Source: Lachnospiraceae bacterium (GTDB lineage: Bacteria; Bacillota; Clostridia; Lachnospirales; Lachnospiraceae). From it: a stretch of DNA of 64,000 bases. The stretch spans positions 52,575 to 116,574 of the forward strand of contig SVFO01000008.1 in the NCBI GenBank assembly GCA_015056795.1, in the 5' to 3' direction. The position numbers and the translations under genes are program-made. The notes beneath the pieces are model-generated. The model was given only the letters and a program-made list of their open reading frames with translations, was not told the DNA's origin and did no database searches. Below, piece after piece: positions 42,846-51,472 of the stretch; positions within the stretch are counted from its first letter, which is position 1; each line of letters starts with the position of its first letter.

Positions 42846-44270
42846 ATGAGTTATTTAGGTGAAGATGAAAGCATGTTTGCCAATAGACCGGTTTCCATGA
42901 ATAGTAAGAACAACCTCTTACAGATTGAGGAGCACATGTATATTTTGGATGACGTGGAGAAGCCCAACGTTTTCCGAAACATGTTTCCTTATTCAGAGGT
43001 CCCGAAGATTCCTTTCAATGACAGGATTGTGCCTCATGACATGCCCAAGGACATTTTTATTACGGACACAACCTTCCGCGACGGACAGCAGTCCCGTGCA
43101 CCTTACACGACGGAACAGATCGTTACGATCTATGATTATCTGCATAAGCTGGGCGGCCCGAATGGCATGATCCGCGCAAGCGAATTTTTCCTGTACAGCA
43201 AGAAGGATCGTGACGCGGTATATAAATGCATGGAGCGTGGCTACAAATTCCCCGAGGTGACGAGCTGGATTCGTGCCAGCAAGGAGGACTTTAAGCTGGT
43301 GAAGGAGATCGGCATGCCTGAGACGGGTATTCTGGTCAGCTGCTCCGATTATCACATTTTCATGAAATTAAAGATGAATCGCCGTCAGGCCATGGATCAC
43401 TATCTGAGCGTCATCCGTGATTGCCTTGAGGAGGGCATCAGCGTTCGCTGCCACATGGAGGATATTACCAGGGCTGATATTTATGGATATGTCGTACCCT
43501 TCTGCCTTGAGCTGATGAAGCTGATGGAGGAGTATAAGATTCCCATCAAGGTTCGTGCCTGCGATACCATGGGGTATGGAGTAAACTTCCCCGGTGCCGT
43601 TATTCCAAGAAGCGTACAGGGCATCATTTATGCAATTCATACGCATGCAGGCGTGCCTAGTGAGCTCATTGAGTGGCATGGTCACAATGATTTCTATAAG
43701 GCAGTGGTTAACTCCACGACGGCTTGGCTCTATGGCTGTGCAGCCGTTAACACCTCTCTCTTTGGCATTGGTGAGAGAACCGGCAACACGCCGCTCGAGG
43801 CCATGGTATTTGAGTATGCGCAGCTGCGCGGAGACTTAAACGGCATGGATACGACCGTGATCACGGAGCTCGCGGAGTACTATGAGAAGGAGATCGGGTA
43901 TCACATTCCTGAGAGAACGCCCTTTGTCGGCAAGAACTTTAATGTTACCCGTGCAGGAATTCATGCAGATGGTCTTCTGAAGAACGAGGAGATCTACAAC
44001 ATTTTCGATACGGAGAAATTCCTGAACAGACCCGTTCTCTGCGCCATTTCCAATACTTCCGGTCTTGCCGGAATCGCGCATTGGCTGAACACTTACTATA
44101 AGCTTAAGGGCGAGAAGCAGGTACAGAAGACGGATGCCCTTGTCAAGGACATGAAGAGTTGGGTGGATCAGGAATATGCAGATGGACGTGTTACCGTTAT
44201 GACGGACAGCGAGATTGTTGCCCAGGTGAATAAGATTTGCCTGGAGAAGGGCTACAAGATCGGCGAATAG
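42846..44270 (+). CDS. Probable Re-citrate synthase (isopropylmalate synthase family)
   Basis: This 474-residue member of the HMGL/isopropylmalate-homocitrate synthase family has DTTFRDGQQSRAP near residue 74, RCHMEDITRADIYG, and metal-binding HGHNDF near residue 278. GIGERTGNTPLEAM follows. It lacks the leucine-regulatory domain of LeuA. The family includes Clostridium kluyveri Re-citrate synthase, which makes citrate from acetyl-CoA and oxaloacetate with Re-face stereochemistry. Cotranscription with icd strongly favours citrate synthase over isopropylmalate or homocitrate synthase. I infer the function from context and family; it is not proven by a single residue. The start has AGGG 5 nt upstream. 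Confidence 0.78.
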   Translation: MSYLGEDESMFANRPVSMNSKNNLLQIEEHMYILDDVEKPNVFRNMFPYSEVPKIPFNDRIVPHDMPKDIFITDTTFRDGQQSRAPYTTEQIVTIYDYLHKLGGPNGMIRASEFFLYSKKDRDAVYKCMERGYKFPEVTSWIRASKEDFKLVKEIGMPETGILVSCSDYHIFMKLKMNRRQAMDHYLSVIRDCLEEGISVRCHMEDITRADIYGYVVPFCLELMKLMEEYKIPIKVRACDTMGYGVNFPGAVIPRSVQGIIYAIHTHAGVPSELIEWHGHNDFYKAVVNSTTAWLYGCAAVNTSLFGIGERTGNTPLEAMVFEYAQLRGDLNGMDTTVITELAEYYEKEIGYHIPERTPFVGKNFNVTRAGIHADGLLKNEEIYNIFDTEKFLNRPVLCAISNTSGLAGIAHWLNTYYKLKGEKQVQKTDALVKDMKSWVDQEYADGRVTVMTDSEIVAQVNKICLEKGYKIGE

Positions 44271-44298
44271 GGAGCCTTTGCAGGAGGTAAGTCAAGTC

Positions 44299-45012
44299 AT
44301 GGGGTATGACGTAAAAAAGGAAGTCACGGATAAGTATTCCCTTCGCGGCCGCGTATTTAGTAAGCTGCGTGAGGATATTTTGAGTGGAAAATATGAGGAA
44401 AATGAAGAGCTGAAGGAGGTTGCCATCGGCGAGGAGCTTGGTGTATCAAGAACACCAGTGCGTGAGGCATTCCGACAGCTTGAGCTCGAGGGCTTGATTC
44501 AGATCATTCCCAATAAGGGCGCCTATGTTACGGGTATTACGGAGAAGGATGTCAAGGATATCTATATGATCCGTTCCTTACTGGAAGGTCTTTGTGCAAG
44601 ATGGGCGACGGAGCATATTACGCAGGAACAGCTGGAGGAGCTTGAGGAAAACGTCTATCTTGGCAAGTTCCACGCGGAAAAGGGCCATTTGGAGCAAATG
44701 ACCGAGCTGGACAATCGTTTCCACGAGATTTTGTACGAAGCATGTGACAGCAAGATGCTGGAGCATCAGCTCAAGGATTTCCATCAGTATGTTTTGCGCG
44801 TTCGAAAGAAGACGCTGAGCAATAAGAACCGCGGACCCAAATCCAATCTGGAGCACGAGGGAATTTTAAATGCCATCAAGGCAGGAGACGCAGAGATGGC
44901 ACAAAAGCTCGCACATGATCACATGATCAATGCCTATGAAAATATGGTAAAATGTGGCCTGCATGAGCTGTTCGCGGGGAATTCCGTTATGGATGCCAAC
45001 GAGGATAAATAA
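44299..45012 (+). CDS. GntR-family (FadR/FCD) transcriptional regulator
   Basis: This 237-residue regulator has an N-terminal winged helix-turn-helix (LREDILSGKYEENEELKEVA, then ELGVSRTPVREAFRQLELEG). An all-helical FCD ligand-binding domain follows (YMIRSLLEGLCARWA; ELDNRFHEILYEACDS; EHEGILNAIKAGD), with the His/Asp residues that bind metal and small acids in this group. ATG 44299 has AGGAGG 11 nt upstream; TTG 44278 is rejected. It sits between the citrate synthase and icd genes and probably binds the palindrome at 42779-42800, giving autoregulation, with a tricarboxylic or 2-oxo acid as plausible ligand. Confidence 0.9.
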   Translation: MGYDVKKEVTDKYSLRGRVFSKLREDILSGKYEENEELKEVAIGEELGVSRTPVREAFRQLELEGLIQIIPNKGAYVTGITEKDVKDIYMIRSLLEGLCARWATEHITQEQLEELEENVYLGKFHAEKGHLEQMTELDNRFHEILYEACDSKMLEHQLKDFHQYVLRVRKKTLSNKNRGPKSNLEHEGILNAIKAGDAEMAQKLAHDHMINAYENMVKCGLHELFAGNSVMDANEDK

Positions 45013-45026
45013 AGGCGAAACGCCTT
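45012..45026 (+). other. AAGGCG-aaa-CGCCTT hairpin after gntR
   Basis: A perfect 6-bp stem with a 3-nt loop overlaps the gntR stop region. No T-run follows, so it is unlikely to stop transcription. It belongs to the same AAA/GAA-loop class seen before porB and leuS. Confidence 0.45.
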
Positions 45027-45087
45027 ATGGAAAGCTAGCTAAAGAGATAACACACAACACAAGTATAGAAGCATGGAGGATGAGAAC

Positions 45088-46296
45088 ATGGCAAAGATTC
45101 AGATGACGACACCGCTAGTTGAGATGGATGGGGACGAAATGACCCGAATCCTTTGGAAGATGATCAAGGATGAGCTGTTGCTTCCCTTTATCGATCTGAA
45201 GACCGAATATTATGATCTTGGTCTGGAGCATAGAAATGAGACGGATGATCAGGTTACGGTAGATTCCGCAAACGCAACCTTGAAGTATGGCGTAGCAGTA
45301 AAGTGCGCAACGATTACGCCCAATGCAGCAAGAATGACCGAATATAACCTGAAGGAAATGTGGAAGAGCCCGAACGGCACCATTCGTGCAATTCTGGACG
45401 GTACCGTATTCCGCGCACCGATCCTTGTAAAGGGCATTGTTCCCTATGTTACCAATTGGAAAAAGCCCATCACCATCGCGCGTCATGCCTATGGCGACGT
45501 TTATAAGAACACAGAGATTAAGGTTCCTGGCGCTGGTAAGGCAGAGCTGGTATTTACCGCTGAGGACGGAACCGTAACTCGTGAACTGATTCATAACTTC
45601 ACGGGCAGTGGCATCATCCAGGGCATTCACAACACGGACAAGTCCATTTCCAGCTTCGCAAGGGCTTGCTTTGGCTATGCCATCGACACCAAGCAGGATC
45701 TCTGGTTTGCAACCAAGGATACCATCTCCAAGAAGTACGACCACAACTTTAAGGACATCTTCCAGGAGATTTATGATAACGAGTACAAGGCAAAGTTCGA
45801 GGAGCTCGGCATTGAGTATTTCTACACTCTGATTGATGATGCCGTAGCCCGTGTCATTCGTTCCGAGGGCGGCTTTATCTGGGCCTGCAAGAACTATGAC
45901 GGCGACGTGATGAGTGACATGGTGGCAACCGCTTATGGTGACCTCTCCATGATGACCTCCGTTCTGGTAAGCCCCAGCGGCGTTTACGAGTACGAGGCGG
46001 CACATGGTACCGTACAGCGCCATTACTACAAGCACTTAAAGGGTGAAGAGACCTCCACGAACTCCATCGCAACGATCTTCGCATGGACTGGCGCACTGAG
46101 AAAGCGCGGCGAGCTCGACAGGATTCCTGAGCTGGTAACCTTCGCGGACAAGCTGGAGCAGGCCTGCATCAAGACCGTAGAGGACGGCAAGATGACGAAG
46201 AGCCTGTCCCTGATTTCCACCTGCGAAAATCCCGTGATCCTGAACAGCCTCGACTTTATTAAGGCGATTCGTGAGACGCTGGAGAGTCTGACGTAA
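45088..46296 (+). CDS. icd: NADP-dependent isocitrate dehydrogenase (homodimeric type II)
   Basis: This 402-residue enzyme oxidatively decarboxylates isocitrate to 2-oxoglutarate with [55 protein letters not shown] and [15 protein letters not shown] are signatures of the eukaryote-like subfamily also found in Clostridia. ATG 45088 is chosen because GGAGG lies 8-9 nt upstream; ATG 45073 is earlier but has no site. With the upstream citrate synthase it supplies 2-oxoglutarate for glutamate synthesis. No aconitase gene is in the window. Confidence 0.96.
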   Translation: MAKIQMTTPLVEMDGDEMTRILWKMIKDELLLPFIDLKTEYYDLGLEHRNETDDQVTVDSANATLKYGVAVKCATITPNAARMTEYNLKEMWKSPNGTIRAILDGTVFRAPILVKGIVPYVTNWKKPITIARHAYGDVYKNTEIKVPGAGKAELVFTAEDGTVTRELIHNFTGSGIIQGIHNTDKSISSFARACFGYAIDTKQDLWFATKDTISKKYDHNFKDIFQEIYDNEYKAKFEELGIEYFYTLIDDAVARVIRSEGGFIWACKNYDGDVMSDMVATAYGDLSMMTSVLVSPSGVYEYEAAHGTVQRHYYKHLKGEETSTNSIATIFAWTGALRKRGELDRIPELVTFADKLEQACIKTVEDGKMTKSLSLISTCENPVILNSLDFIKAIRETLESLT

Positions 46297-46329
46297 GTGA
46301 CATAATAAAGCAATAATGAAATGACTTGT

Positions 46330-46378
46330 AACTGCTTTGGCATTGTGTTATAGTACATATGTCAAAGCATTTTTTTCG
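46330..46378 (+). terminator. Probable terminator of the icd operon
   Basis: GCTTTG and CAAAGC pair across a 23-nt loop and are followed by a run of seven T. The rest of the 297-bp gap to the Uma2 gene shows no convincing promoter. Confidence 0.55.
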
Positions 46379-46593
46379 TCGGAAATTCCGTTCCGATGCA
46401 ATTCTTTTTCGATAATGTATGTATGCCGCGGTTTACCATGTTTTCATGGGAATCGTTTTGGCATTCCTAAAATTCTTGCGTTTTCCCCGTGAATGAATTT
46501 TTGCAAGAGCTTTTTATGGGAATAAGGGGCATGGTGTTTTTTGCGTGCGGAGAAATTGCTTGGCTAAAATCAAACAAAGAGGAGGTAGTTCTT

Positions 46594-47268
46594 ATGTCAG
46601 AGGAACAAAAGGATTCATTTGAACAAAAGATTTATGAGGTATGGCTGCGGGCTAGGGAGCAGCAGGTGGACTGCGTAAAGGAGGAGAGCACCTATGCTTC
46701 AGAGATCAAAAAGCAACCAGGCGAGTATACGCTGGAGGATTATTACAATCTTCCAGAGGACGTACATGCGGAGCTGATTGATGGGGAGTTTTATTATCAT
46801 GGCTCTCCGAAAAGCATCCATCAAAGACTTTCTGTAAGTATTCTATTTTCCATTGAGAATTTTATTCGTAAGAGGAAAGGAAAATGTATAGCGTTTCACG
46901 CGCCTTTGGATGTCAATCTGGATTGTGATGACAAGACAATGCTTCAGCCAGACATTTTAATTTTATGTGACAAAAACAAGTTAAAAAAATGGGGTATTTA
47001 TGGGCATCCAGATTTCTGTATGGAAATCGTATCAGAATCTTCCGTGCGATTAGACTGTGTCAAAAAGCTACAGAAATATGTGGATGCAGGAGTCAAGGAG
47101 TATTGGATTCTTGATCCCTATCGAAACGTCTTAATGACCTATTGGTGGGAGGATGATTATATGCCGCACGTGTACCCGCTTTCAGGGAAGGTGGGCCTTA
47201 AACTGTATCAGGAAGAACTGACGATTGACCTTGACGAACTGGCGGAGATGATTGCGACTACTCCGTAA
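46594..47268 (+). CDS. Uma2-family (DUF820) PD-(D/E)xK nuclease-fold protein
   Basis: This 224-residue protein has the Uma2 pattern: YTLEDYYNLPEDVHAELIDG near residue 45, MLQPDILILCD (active-site Asp), FCMEIVSESS (Glu of ExV) and the C-terminal YVDAGVKEYWILDP. The family adopts a restriction-endonuclease fold and often occurs as scattered multicopy genes of unknown role. AGAGGAGG lies 9 nt before ATG 46594; the longer frame from 46489 has no site. It is a single gene with no methyltransferase partner, so classical restriction is unlikely. Confidence 0.88.
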   Translation: MSEEQKDSFEQKIYEVWLRAREQQVDCVKEESTYASEIKKQPGEYTLEDYYNLPEDVHAELIDGEFYYHGSPKSIHQRLSVSILFSIENFIRKRKGKCIAFHAPLDVNLDCDDKTMLQPDILILCDKNKLKKWGIYGHPDFCMEIVSESSVRLDCVKKLQKYVDAGVKEYWILDPYRNVLMTYWWEDDYMPHVYPLSGKVGLKLYQEELTIDLDELAEMIATTP

Positions 47269-47319
47269 AAGGTTTTACTCAAAATAATACATGGAAATGG
47301 CAAGAAAATCATTGACTTT

Positions 47320-47364
47320 TTGACCTGAAATCAGTACGCTAAATATAGAATGTAAACGGTTACG
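47320..47364 (+). promoter_or_regulatory. Promoter of the GH31 gene with cre/LacI-type operator
   Basis: TTGACC (47320-47325), 18-nt spacer, TATAGA (47344-47349). TGTAAACGGTTACG (47351-47364) follows at the start site. It matches the CcpA/LacI-family half-sites around a central CG, so catabolite or substrate repression of the glycosidase is likely. Confidence 0.6.
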
Positions 47365-47412
47365 TCATGCCGATTGCTTAAGTAAAAAAAACAAAATATT
47401 TAGGAGGTCGCA

Positions 47413-49437
47413 ATGGAGTTTAAGAACGATAACGGTGCACTGGTATTTCAGCGGGCTGGTGAGACGGTTCGCATAGAAGGCTGGGGAGAAAATTCCCTGC
47501 GTGTTCGCGCAACAATGCTGCCCGAGTTTACGGGAAATGATTGGGCGCTTTCCGAAAAGCCTTCCGTGACGGAGGGAAAGGTTGAGTTCTTCGAAAGAGA
47601 TCATTGGGTTGGAGACGGCAATATTGACAATCGTCAGTATGCATCCATCACCAACGGAAGAATCCGTGCAGAGGTGAACTTTGTCGGCATTATTTCCTTC
47701 TTCGAGGGAGAAAAGCTACTGCTTCGTGAGTACTATCGTTCCTATGATGGCACAATCTCTGAAGGAAGCAGATGCTTAAAGCTCATCAACCGCGAGTGGA
47801 AGGGCATTATTGGTGGTACGGGATATGAGCTGAATCTGAAGTTCGATGCAAATGACGGTGAAAAGATTTATGGCATGGGTCAGTATCAGCAGAGCTATAT
47901 GGACATGAAGGGCTGTGTTCTTGAGCTGGCACAGAGAAATTCTCAGGCCTCCGTTCCATTCTATATCAGCAACAAGGGCTATGGCATGCTGTGGAATAAC
48001 CCTGCAGTTGGCCGTGTAAGCTTTGCGAATAACTATACCGAGTGGATTGCAAGATCCACGAGACAGATGGATTATTGGATCACCGTAGGCGATACACCGA
48101 AGGAGATATTAACAACCTATACGGGCGTAACGGGACGCGCTCCGAAGTTCCCTGAGAGCTTGATGGGACTTTGGCAGTGCAAGCTTCGTTATCGCACGCA
48201 GGAGGAGGTTCTTGAGGTTGCCCATGCCTATCAGAAGGAAGGCATCAAGATCGACATGATCGTGATTGACTTCTTCCATTGGACCGTACAGGGCGATTGG
48301 AAATTTGACAAGACCTACTGGCCCGATCCCAAGGCCATGGTGGACGAGCTCCATTCCATGGGCATCAAGGTCATCGTATCCGTATGGCCGTCCGTTGACA
48401 GAAAGAGCGAGAATTTCTATCCCATGATGGATCAGGGACTTCTCATCAAGACGGAGCGCGGCGCAGCGCAGACCTATGATTATCAGGGCGACTGTGTGGA
48501 AATTGATCCCTTTAATCCGAAGTGTCGTGAATATGTTTGGAAGGTTTGCAAGAAGAATTATTATGACCTTGGATTTGACGGCTTCTGGCTGGATAATTCC
48601 GAGCCCGATTATGGCGTTTATGACTTTGAAAACTATCGCTACAGCATTGGTCCCGCGCTGGAGTGTAGTAACCTCTATCCCCAGATGTACAGCCGCGTGT
48701 TCAACGATCCCATGAAGGAGATTGGCGACGGAACGGTTGTCAACCTGATGAGATGTGCATGGGCAGGCAGCCAGAAGTATGGCAACGTGATTTGGTCTGG
48801 CGACGTTCCCAGCACCTTCTATTCCTTCAAGGAGCAGGTGATGGCTGGCCTGAACATGGGTCTTGCTGGTATTCCTTGGTGGACGACTGACATTGGCGGC
48901 TTCATGACGGATGACGTCAAGGATCCCGATTTCCGTCAGCTCCTGATCCGTTGGTATCAGTTCGCTGTTTATTCTGCAGTTCTGAGAATGCACGGCGACA
49001 GAGGACCCTACAACATTCCACCTCTGGATAATCGTGACTGGGGCGGCGGATACCTTCATACTGGCCAGCCCAACGAGCTCTGGAGCTATGGCGAGGACAA
49101 TTACAAGATCATGCGCAAGTACTATGACATTCGCGTACAAATGCATGACTATATCAAGAGCCTGTACGAGGAAGCTTCCGCAAACGGTTCTCCTCTGATC
49201 CGTGCCATGTTCTTTGAGTTCCCTGAGGATGCTAAGTGCTGGGAAATCAATGATCAGTACATGTTTGGCGCGAAGTACCTGGTAGCCCCGATCTTTGCAC
49301 TGAATCAGTTTCAGCGTGACGTATACCTGCCTGCAGGACAGTGGAAGCTGACCAGTGACGGGACAGTTTACGAGGGCGGCCAGACGGTAACGGTTGATGC
49401 CCCCATCGAATACATGCCCGTATTTGAAAGGATCTGA
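47413..49437 (+). CDS. Glycoside hydrolase family 31 (alpha-glucosidase/alpha-xylosidase)
   Basis: This 674-residue retaining glycosidase has an N-terminal galactose-mutarotase-like domain and then the TIM barrel: DFFHWTVQGDWKFD, nucleophile Asp394 in FWLDNSEPDYG, and acid/base Asp464 in WSGDVPSTF. WWTTDIGGF and RMHGDRGP follow, and a small C-terminal beta domain ends the protein. There is no signal peptide, so it acts on imported oligosaccharides. The exact sugar (alpha-glucoside, xyloside or other) cannot be decided. AGGAGG lies 6 nt before ATG 47413. No transporter gene accompanies it. Confidence 0.93.
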   Translation: MEFKNDNGALVFQRAGETVRIEGWGENSLRVRATMLPEFTGNDWALSEKPSVTEGKVEFFERDHWVGDGNIDNRQYASITNGRIRAEVNFVGIISFFEGEKLLLREYYRSYDGTISEGSRCLKLINREWKGIIGGTGYELNLKFDANDGEKIYGMGQYQQSYMDMKGCVLELAQRNSQASVPFYISNKGYGMLWNNPAVGRVSFANNYTEWIARSTRQMDYWITVGDTPKEILTTYTGVTGRAPKFPESLMGLWQCKLRYRTQEEVLEVAHAYQKEGIKIDMIVIDFFHWTVQGDWKFDKTYWPDPKAMVDELHSMGIKVIVSVWPSVDRKSENFYPMMDQGLLIKTERGAAQTYDYQGDCVEIDPFNPKCREYVWKVCKKNYYDLGFDGFWLDNSEPDYGVYDFENYRYSIGPALECSNLYPQMYSRVFNDPMKEIGDGTVVNLMRCAWAGSQKYGNVIWSGDVPSTFYSFKEQVMAGLNMGLAGIPWWTTDIGGFMTDDVKDPDFRQLLIRWYQFAVYSAVLRMHGDRGPYNIPPLDNRDWGGGYLHTGQPNELWSYGEDNYKIMRKYYDIRVQMHDYIKSLYEEASANGSPLIRAMFFEFPEDAKCWEINDQYMFGAKYLVAPIFALNQFQRDVYLPAGQWKLTSDGTVYEGGQTVTVDAPIEYMPVFERI

Positions 49438-49504
49438 ACTTCGAAAAATCGTTTATGCGCCGGCTCCGGCAATAGTATGACGGACGCCGGATGAAAACAA
49501 TCAA

Positions 49505-49546
49505 GGGAAAGGGTATGTGCCATGTTTTTTGCACATGCCCTTTTGA
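49505..49546 (+). terminator. Terminator of the GH31 gene
   Basis: AAAGGGTATGTGC / GCACATGCCCTTTT forms a 12-13-bp stem with one mismatch and a T-rich end. Just upstream, three CCGG-containing arms (49459-49491) can form alternative small hairpins. Confidence 0.8.
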
Positions 49547-49575
49547 ATCTGGCATGATAGAGAAGGGGAGCAGGC

Positions 49576-51348
49576 ATGTATCAAAGAAACTATGAATTAT
49601 TATATGCAAAGATCAGACAGTATCTCCTTCCTGCAGTCATGATGAAGCTTGCGCTGCAGCTCGGAAACGTTGTCGATACCATTCTTGTCGGCAACATTCT
49701 GGGGACTGACGCCATGTCGGCAGTCGGTTTGTCCATGCCGGTCCTTTCCATGGTTCAGATTCCGGCGGTGTTTCTCGGAAACGGAGGGTCTGTTTTTGCG
49801 GGAATACTGCTGGGAAGGAGACAAAAGCAGGAGGCGAAAACGGTATTTACCGTCTCGTTTATCATTACCTTGACATGCAACCTTTTGTTTGCAGCATCCT
49901 CCTTTTTCATCACGAAACCGCTGGCCAACTTTCTGACGAAGGGAAGCAGCATGGAGAGTGACGTTGCCTCCTGCATATTTATCTTTCTGCTGGGTTCACC
50001 CGTCATGTGCATGGGTGTATTCCTGACGAGGTTTTTTTCGACAGATTCCCATCCAAAGCTGGCAAGCACTTACTACATTGTTTCTAACATGCTGAATCTG
50101 TTTTTTGACGTACTTTTCCTGAAATATGCCGGACTGGGAGTAAAGGGGTCGGCCCTGTCAACGCTTTTCGGCTTTGGGCTGGGACTTGTCATCACCTGTT
50201 TCTATGTAAAGTCCTCAAAAAGAATGCTGTCATTTTCCCTGGTAAAGCCATCACCAGATCTGCTCAAAAGCATTGCTTCAACGGGTATGCCGCATCTGTC
50301 ATCCATCTCCCTTACCATGGTCAGGGGATTTGTGTTAAATGGAATCATTTTGGCAATTTTGGGTGAAGCCGGCATCGCCATTTTCACCATATGTAATAAT
50401 ACGCATCTGATCCTGAAGATGTTTGTCGGAGGGATCATGGAATCCTTCCCTTATGTAGTCGGAGTTCTTTACGGTGACAGGGATTTTGGCGGAATCAGGG
50501 CAGGCGTCAGAAAAATATTTTCCTATGCGATACCAATTACCGTCATATTAATGTTTGCTTTATTTATCTTCACGAGAAACCTGAGCATTCTCTTTGGCAT
50601 CAGGGATCGCGGACTGCAGGATGAAGTTATTCTGGTACTTCGGATTTATGTGTTTTCCATTCCTCTGCAGCTTTGGAACTATTTTGCAATGCAGTTCTAC
50701 GGCGCCGTGGAAAAAAGCAGAGTTGCTTCGCTGGTTTCAGCCATGGGAGAGGGAATTGCCCTGATCCTGGTAGCGTATGTCTGCATCATGACTGACAGGA
50801 TTATGGGCGGCAGCGGATATGCAGGCTTTGGCGCAGCCTTTATCCTGGCGGAGCTGCTTTCCATCATTGTATTTACCGTCTATGTGTGGTGCAGGCATCC
50901 CGGTCAGGGGCTCCTTTTGATTTCGGATGAGAGGGAGGGAAGCTGCCTGGATCTTACCATACGATTGTGCACGGAGGATGCCGTTGCCATGGCACGGGAA
51001 ATACAGGATTTTTGTGAACAACACGGAGTGCTTCGGACAAAGGCAGTCAAAATCGCGATGGCTGCTGAGGAAATGGCGGTCAATGCCGCAATCTACGGCG
51101 GCGACTCCTCTGTATGGATGGACGTTTATCTTTTGATCAGTGACGCGCCGGAGAGTATGGACGAAAGCGGACGGACGGTACTTCTTAGGTTAAGGGACAA
51201 CGGGATTCCGTTTGACCCGACAGCCTATGAGTATGATGACTCCGGTTCGGATTACTGCATTCACGGGATAGACCTGATTAAAAAGGCGTCGAAAAGCATT
51301 ACCTATGTCCGGGCTCTGGATTTGAACAATACAACAATTACCGTCTGA
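49576..51348 (+). CDS. MATE transporter fused to an RsbW-like ATPase domain
   Basis: This 590-residue fusion has a MATE-family transporter at residues 1 to about 445. It has roughly 12 helices, with LQLGNVVDTILVGNILG, AVGLSMPVLSMVQ and the duplicated GLGVKGSALSTLFGFGLGL. From about residue 455 there is a soluble GHKL/HATPase domain of the anti-sigma-factor kinase type. Its N-box is MAAEEMAVNAAIYGG (from residue 495), G1 is RDNGIPFDP (Asp541), and a short G2-like segment is HGIDLIKK. The transporter probably exports a drug or metabolite. The ATPase may phosphorylate or bind a regulatory partner, or sense ATP; this is unknown. GGGGAGC precedes the ATG. Confidence 0.9.
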   Translation: MYQRNYELLYAKIRQYLLPAVMMKLALQLGNVVDTILVGNILGTDAMSAVGLSMPVLSMVQIPAVFLGNGGSVFAGILLGRRQKQEAKTVFTVSFIITLTCNLLFAASSFFITKPLANFLTKGSSMESDVASCIFIFLLGSPVMCMGVFLTRFFSTDSHPKLASTYYIVSNMLNLFFDVLFLKYAGLGVKGSALSTLFGFGLGLVITCFYVKSSKRMLSFSLVKPSPDLLKSIASTGMPHLSSISLTMVRGFVLNGIILAILGEAGIAIFTICNNTHLILKMFVGGIMESFPYVVGVLYGDRDFGGIRAGVRKIFSYAIPITVILMFALFIFTRNLSILFGIRDRGLQDEVILVLRIYVFSIPLQLWNYFAMQFYGAVEKSRVASLVSAMGEGIALILVAYVCIMTDRIMGGSGYAGFGAAFILAELLSIIVFTVYVWCRHPGQGLLLISDEREGSCLDLTIRLCTEDAVAMAREIQDFCEQHGVLRTKAVKIAMAAEEMAVNAAIYGGDSSVWMDVYLLISDAPESMDESGRTVLLRLRDNGIPFDPTAYEYDDSGSDYCIHGIDLIKKASKSITYVRALDLNNTTITV

Positions 51349-51364
51349 TGATCGGAAAATGCTA

Positions 51365-51394
51365 TTGACGTTTGTCCCATGGAAAAGGTAATAT
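51365..51394 (+). promoter_or_regulatory. Promoter of era
   Basis: TTGACG (51365-51370), 18-nt spacer, TAATAT (51389-51394), about 80 nt before the chosen era start. Confidence 0.5.
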
Positions 51395-51472
51395 CAGATA
51401 TATGTGTTGCCACAAAAGGGTACGCATGAAAAGAAAAAAGTACGGAAAGCCGATAGGGCCGGGGAGAAAACT

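Noticed and set aside
42846-44270. 2-isopropylmalate synthase (LeuA) for leucine synthesis
   Set aside because: There is no C-terminal leucine-regulatory domain and no leuBCD neighbours; linkage with icd argues for Re-citrate synthase.
46594-47268. Restriction-modification system
   Set aside because: The Uma2 protein has a nuclease fold, but there is no methyltransferase or specificity gene nearby.
48109-49146. 345-residue antisense open frame over the GH31 gene
   Set aside because: It is a shadow of the GH31 reading frame with no promoter or ribosome binding site.
49440-51350. Horizontally acquired island around the MATE fusion
   Set aside because: The segment looks slightly different in base use by eye, but there are no integrase, tRNA or repeat boundaries, and I could not compute composition statistics.
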